Assembly: GCA_024639645.1 (NCBI GenBank) | Contig: JAHEIB010000009.1 | Location: 1 to 37,038 of the forward strand | Direction: 5' to 3' | Source of the DNA: Deltaproteobacteria bacterium | Lineage (GTDB): Bacteria > Desulfobacterota > Desulfobacteria > Desulfobacterales > B30-G6 | Length of the DNA: 37,038 bases | Part shown: positions 33,917 through 37,038 of the stretch, piece after piece | How positions within the stretch are numbered: position 1 is the stretch's first letter | How the letters are laid out: every line of letters begins with the position of its first letter | Made by a program: the position numbers and the translations under genes | Notes under the pieces: generated by a model | Told to the model about the DNA's origin: nothing | Database searches by the model: none | What the model saw: only the letters and a program-made list of their open reading frames with translations

Positions 33917-35043
33917 CAGTTTTTTGCCCGTCTTTCTAAAATAGTCAGGATCAGCCGTATCAATTTCGGCATAGCCACAAATAGAATAATGGTTCCGATC
34001 ATGATGTTGATCACCTCGGTGGGTGCCTGCATGGCGTCCTGGATCTTTGAACCGCCGTATTTCAGAGCGCCAAACAAAAGACCGGCAAAAACACTTCCCG
34101 GCCCGGTGTTGTTGCCGATCAGCGAGACAGCGATACCGTCGAACCCATAACCCTCCATGGCAGCCAGTTTTGCGATGCGATGGCTGACCCCCAGTACCTG
34201 AAAAGCCCCCGCCGCTCCGGCAAGCCCCCCCGATATCAGCATGGAGATTACCATGCTTTTCTTCACATTGATACCACCGGCTTCTGCCGCATGAGGATTG
34301 AAACCGACGGCTCGTAATTCATAACCCAGCGTGGTCTTATTGAGTATGTACCAAACCAGAACGGCCAGGAGGATGGCAAAGATAATACCTGCATTGATGG
34401 GCGTCTTGAGGATATCACCCAGTACCTTATGGCTGCGGATAAACTCGATACCGGCCTCGGAAATTTTCCAGTCGCTCAACAGGTTGATCCGGGCGGTGGA
34501 TTGAATGGCATAGGATTTACCGGTCCCTTGACTGCCAAAAACCTTCAATGTAACCACAAAGTTGGAAAAGTATAGGGCAATCCAATTCAGCATGATGGTG
34601 GAGATCACCTCGTGAACCCCGAAACGGGCCTTGATGTAGCCGGCCAGTCCACCCCAGATTGCAGCAACGATAACTGCCAGCCCCACGGCCAGGGTCACAT
34701 GCAGAATTAGTGGCAGCTTGAAGAAATAGCCTGCAGCGGCAGCCATAATGGCGCCCATGATATATTGACCCTCGGCACCGATATTGAACAAACCGGTACG
34801 CAGGGCAAATGCCACGGACAGCCCCGTAATGATCAAAGGTGTAGCATAAATGATCACATAGGATATATATTTTGAGCGTGAAAAAATTCCCTTGAGGATA
34901 ACCCAATATGCTTCCAGTGGATTGAAACCGGCCACCAGCAGGATGATGGCACCCAGCAGGAATCCCAAAACAATGGAAATAAGGGTCAGCCCCAGAGAAC
35001 CGTTCAGAAATTTTCTTTTCAATACCTCTCCATTCAATTTCAT
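33916..35043 (-). CDS. BMP/nucleoside-type ABC transporter permease (first subunit)
   Basis: A 375-residue inner-membrane permease with about nine hydrophobic segments. TPLIITGLSVAFALRTGLFNIGAEGQYIMGAI is the family signature, and YELRAVGFNPHAAEAGGINVKKSMVISMLISGGLAGAAGAFQVLG the coupling region. GYGFDGIAVSLIGNNTGPGSVFAGLLFGALKYG is the conserved C-terminal loop of YufP-like permeases. It overlaps the ATPase gene by 4 bp (ATGA) and the next permease by 1 bp, a tightly coupled operon. The translocated ligand is probably a nucleoside or related compound by family, not proven here. Confidence 0.92.
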   Translation of the reverse strand: MKLNGEVLKRKFLNGSLGLTLISIVLGFLLGAIILLVAGFNPLEAYWVILKGIFSRSKYISYVIIYATPLIITGLSVAFALRTGLFNIGAEGQYIMGAIMAAAAGYFFKLPLILHVTLAVGLAVIVAAIWGGLAGYIKARFGVHEVISTIMLNWIALYFSNFVVTLKVFGSQGTGKSYAIQSTARINLLSDWKISEAGIEFIRSHKVLGDILKTPINAGIIFAILLAVLVWYILNKTTLGYELRAVGFNPHAAEAGGINVKKSMVISMLISGGLAGAAGAFQVLGVSHRIAKLAAMEGYGFDGIAVSLIGNNTGPGSVFAGLLFGALKYGGSKIQDAMQAPTEVINIMIGTIILFVAMPKLIRLILTILERRAKN

Positions 35044-36572
35044 GGGGTGCCCCCTGCCATCATGAGACCTATTTCGTTCTCATCGACACCGATTGCATCG
35101 ACAATCCCCACGATTTTACCCTCAAAGATGACGGCAATTCGATCGGACACATTCATAACCTCGTCTAACTCGAAGGATATCAGCAACACAGCCTTGCCCC
35201 GGTCCCGCTGATTCACCAGAGCGGTGTGAACATACTCGATGGCTCCCACGTCCAGCCCCCGTGTTGGCTGGGAAGCTATCAGGACTTCGGGATCATTGCT
35301 CACTTCTCTTGCAATGATCACTTTTTGCTGGTTCCCTCCGGACAGGGATTTCGCAGTCAGATAAGGGTTTGTGGGACGAATATCATAGACCTGGGTGCAG
35401 TGATCGGCATACGCATAGATTTTATCGCGGTTCAGCATCCCGCGGACAGAAAAGGGGGTGTCGTGGTATGTTTCCAGAATGAGATTTTCGGCCACATCGA
35501 ACTCCATAACCAGGCCTCTTTTCTGCCGGTCCTCGGGAATGGTGCGTATGTTCCATCTGTTGATCACCTCCTTGGGCTTCGAGCCCGTAATCTCCTTGCC
35601 ACGCAGGGTGATGCTTCCCCCGGCAACTTTGCGCAGACCGGTCAGCGCCTCCACAAGTTCGGACTGACCGTTTCCGTCTACCCCGGCAATACCGAGAATT
35701 TCCCCTTTGTGCAAGGTCAGGTTGAGTCCGTTAACAGCCGCAATACCCCGGTTGTCCTTCACCACCAGATCCTGGATGGCAAGAATCTGCTCACCCTTTT
35801 GCTGGGCTTTTTTCTCCACCGCAAAGGAGACTTCCCGTCCCACCATCATGGAAGCCAGTTCCTGCTCTGTGACCTTGTCCACCTCCACGGTATCGATAAA
35901 TTTGCCGCGTCTGATAATGGTGCAGTAGTCAGCCACCTGTTTGATCTCGTGGAGTTTATGGGTAATGATGATGATGGATTTGCCCTCCTGGGTGAGGTTG
36001 CGGATGATCATCACCAGCTCCTGGATCTCCTGAGGCGTCAAGACAGCGGTGGGCTCGTCCAGGATCAGAATTTCAGCACCCCTGTAAAGTGCCTTTAGAA
36101 TCTCCACCCGCTGCTGACTGCCGACGGAGATGTCCTGGATTTTGTCCCGGGGGTTGATGGCCAATCCGTAGCGCTCGGAAATCTCGGCCACCTTTTTCTC
36201 TGCACGGGCTATGTCGAGGACCCCCATCATTTTGGTGGTCTCTCTGCCCAGGATGATGTTCTGGGTTACCGTGAAGGTGTCCACCAGCATGAAGTGCTGA
36301 TGAACCATTCCGATACCGAGCTGGATCGCCGCATTGGGATCGCTGATTTCAACCTCCTGTCCCTTGATGCGGATCCTTCCCTGCGTTGGACGGTAAAGAC
36401 CGTAAAGACAATTCACCAGGGTTGTTTTGCCGGCCCCGTTTTCCCCTAAAAGAGAATGCACTTCGCCTTTGTGGACCGTCAAATTGATCCGGTCGTTGGC
36501 CACAAAATCACCAAATTTTTTTACCACATCGATCATCTCGACTATCTTTTGGGAAAAATCGATGGCAGTCAC
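35040..36572 (-). CDS. BMP/nucleoside-type ABC transporter ATP-binding protein, two NBDs
   Basis: A 510-residue ATPase with two nucleotide-binding domains. In the first, Walker A GENGAGKTTL, a VGSQQRVEI signature and LILDEPTAVLTPQE are present. In the second, Walker A is GVDGNGQSE, lacking the Lys, while LSGGNQQKVIIAREVS and LIASQPTRGLDVGA are clear. A degenerate second Walker A is typical of this sugar/nucleoside importer class, leaving one active site. The GTG at 36572 is the start: AGGAG lies 8 nt upstream, and the ATG two bases before it would read straight into TGA. It powers the two permeases whose genes overlap it. The binding-protein gene precedes it, separated by a terminator-like hairpin. 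Confidence 0.93.
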   Translation of the reverse strand: MTAIDFSQKIVEMIDVVKKFGDFVANDRINLTVHKGEVHSLLGENGAGKTTLVNCLYGLYRPTQGRIRIKGQEVEISDPNAAIQLGIGMVHQHFMLVDTFTVTQNIILGRETTKMMGVLDIARAEKKVAEISERYGLAINPRDKIQDISVGSQQRVEILKALYRGAEILILDEPTAVLTPQEIQELVMIIRNLTQEGKSIIIITHKLHEIKQVADYCTIIRRGKFIDTVEVDKVTEQELASMMVGREVSFAVEKKAQQKGEQILAIQDLVVKDNRGIAAVNGLNLTLHKGEILGIAGVDGNGQSELVEALTGLRKVAGGSITLRGKEITGSKPKEVINRWNIRTIPEDRQKRGLVMEFDVAENLILETYHDTPFSVRGMLNRDKIYAYADHCTQVYDIRPTNPYLTAKSLSGGNQQKVIIAREVSNDPEVLIASQPTRGLDVGAIEYVHTALVNQRDRGKAVLLISFELDEVMNVSDRIAVIFEGKIVGIVDAIGVDENEIGLMMAGGTP

Positions 36573-36800
36573 ATGCAGGTCTCCTTTGCGGGTGTCGGTT
36601 CAGTCCGGTTTTTAAGTTAAGTTCAACCGGCCGGCGGTCAATGAAAACGCTGGCAGACAGGTTGAGGGTTTGGGCGGGAAATCTCGGGCCCATCACGGTA
36701 ATGCCATCCCCGACCACGAGCTTGCATCACTTTTTTCCTGCCGGCACAAGGTGCTGATGTCCACGGAATCCGATTGTTGGGATGATATTTGAAAAAAATG
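36573..36800. other. Leader region between the bmp terminator and the ATPase gene
   Basis: These bases lie between the hairpin and the ATPase start. The ORF at 36508-36717 is a shadow. I find no convincing promoter or riboswitch fold by eye, though the length (about 230 nt) leaves room for a promoter. Confidence 0.3.
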
Positions 36801-36853
36801 AGCCGGCCCCTTTTCCCGGAGGGTTTACAAGATGTTCGGGTCAGAGACCGGCT
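36801..36853 (-). terminator. Intrinsic terminator/attenuator after the BMP-family binding-protein gene
   Basis: On the minus strand, AGCCGGTCTCT pairs with AGGGGCCGGCT over 11 bp (two G-T pairs), and CATTTTTTTC follows. It lies about 110 bp after the binding-protein stop and 230 bp before the ATPase. Such a hairpin keeps binding-protein mRNA in excess of the translocator genes. Confidence 0.6.
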
Positions 36854-36963
36854 TGTTCGTTTTCCATGATCTTTCTATCTGTTGTGCTTTTGTAGAACGC
36901 CATTGTCACTGCACAACCTGGGAAAAACATCGTGCCGTTGGCCAGCGACGTTATCCAACTGGA

Positions 36964-37038
36964 TTAGAACTTGAATGCGTCGAATTCAGCTTTGGTGGAA
37001 GGCACCTTGAATTCTCCTTTTTTGATCCTGGCAACCAA
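36964..37038 (-). CDS. BMP-family (Bmp/Med lipoprotein) substrate-binding protein, C-terminus only
   Basis: The last 24 codons before TAA read LVARIKKGEFKVPSTKAEFDAFKF. This matches the common end of BMP-family ABC binding proteins (…I-x-x-G-x-I-x-V-P-x-x-x-x-E-x-x-x-F). It is the expected partner of the ATPase and permeases encoded next on the same strand. The rest of the gene, including any signal peptide, lies beyond the window. Confidence 0.65.
   Translation of the reverse strand: MVARIKKGEFKVPSTKAEFDAFKF

Noticed and set aside
35226-36098. 290-aa plus-strand ORF opposite the BMP-type ATPase
   Set aside because: It is antisense to ABC motifs that are unambiguous on the minus strand and has no recognisable features.
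1-37038. CRISPR arrays, tRNA or rRNA genes, transposase genes
   Set aside because: I looked for regular direct repeats, tRNA T-loop-like motifs and transposase signatures on both strands and found none I could support.

Overview
The window is about 37 kb of protein-rich bacterial DNA with long single-strand gene runs and short gaps. The gene content suggests an anaerobic Desulfobacterota member, probably of the Desulfobacterales: a tungsten-type aldehyde:ferredoxin oxidoreductase, a PylB-like radical SAM enzyme, Liv-type and BMP-type ABC transporters, a winged-helix/cysteine-rich ferredoxin protein, and dispersed AGCTATAAGC-type intergenic repeats. That placement is an inference from protein families. 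I see no rRNA, tRNA, CRISPR array or intact transposase gene.

Layout. 1-593: 3' part of a nitroreductase (+). 829-2499: membrane-bound HAMP/SpoIIE phosphatase (-), convergent with it across a two-tier hairpin. 2766-4999: MFS transporter and EamA transporter, overlapping by 4 bp (+). 5000-5371: a 142-bp MITE-like element and a 26-codon lipoprotein-signal-like ORF. 5372-7804: RND/MMPL exporter (-). 7940-8362: DUF3783 protein (-). 8437-8817: a hairpin and a ferredoxin remnant. 8814-14456: proline dehydrogenase, M48 peptidase with lemA, and a Na/Pi cotransporter with PhoU domain (all -). 14703-21310 (+): MalY/PatB-type lyase, TPR protein plus small membrane protein, typA/bipA and tex. 21346-21426: a perfect 26-bp inverted repeat. 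From there to the right edge everything is on the minus strand.

The right-hand 15 kb is the most interesting part. In transcription order it reads: BMP-family binding protein (only its C-terminus), its ATPase and two permeases, a class III (GabT-like) aminotransferase, AOR, a PylB-like radical SAM enzyme, then livG-livF-livH-livM and a Liv-type binding protein, then the cysteine-rich Fe-S protein and a GNAT acetyltransferase. The PylB-like protein carries the signatures of 3-methylornithine synthase but has no pylT, pylS, pylC or pylD nearby. Its neighbours are an omega-aminotransferase and an aldehyde oxidoreductase, flanked by two ABC importers. My working hypothesis is an uptake-and-catabolism module in which a lysine-like amino acid is rearranged by the radical enzyme, its terminal amine is turned into an aldehyde, and AOR oxidises the aldehyde while reducing ferredoxin. 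The families are well supported; the pathway is inference.

Several ORF-track starts are too long. Better starts, chosen by Shine-Dalgarno position or gene junction, are given for the TPR protein, small membrane protein, TypA, M48 peptidase, RND exporter, AOR, GNAT and LivF.
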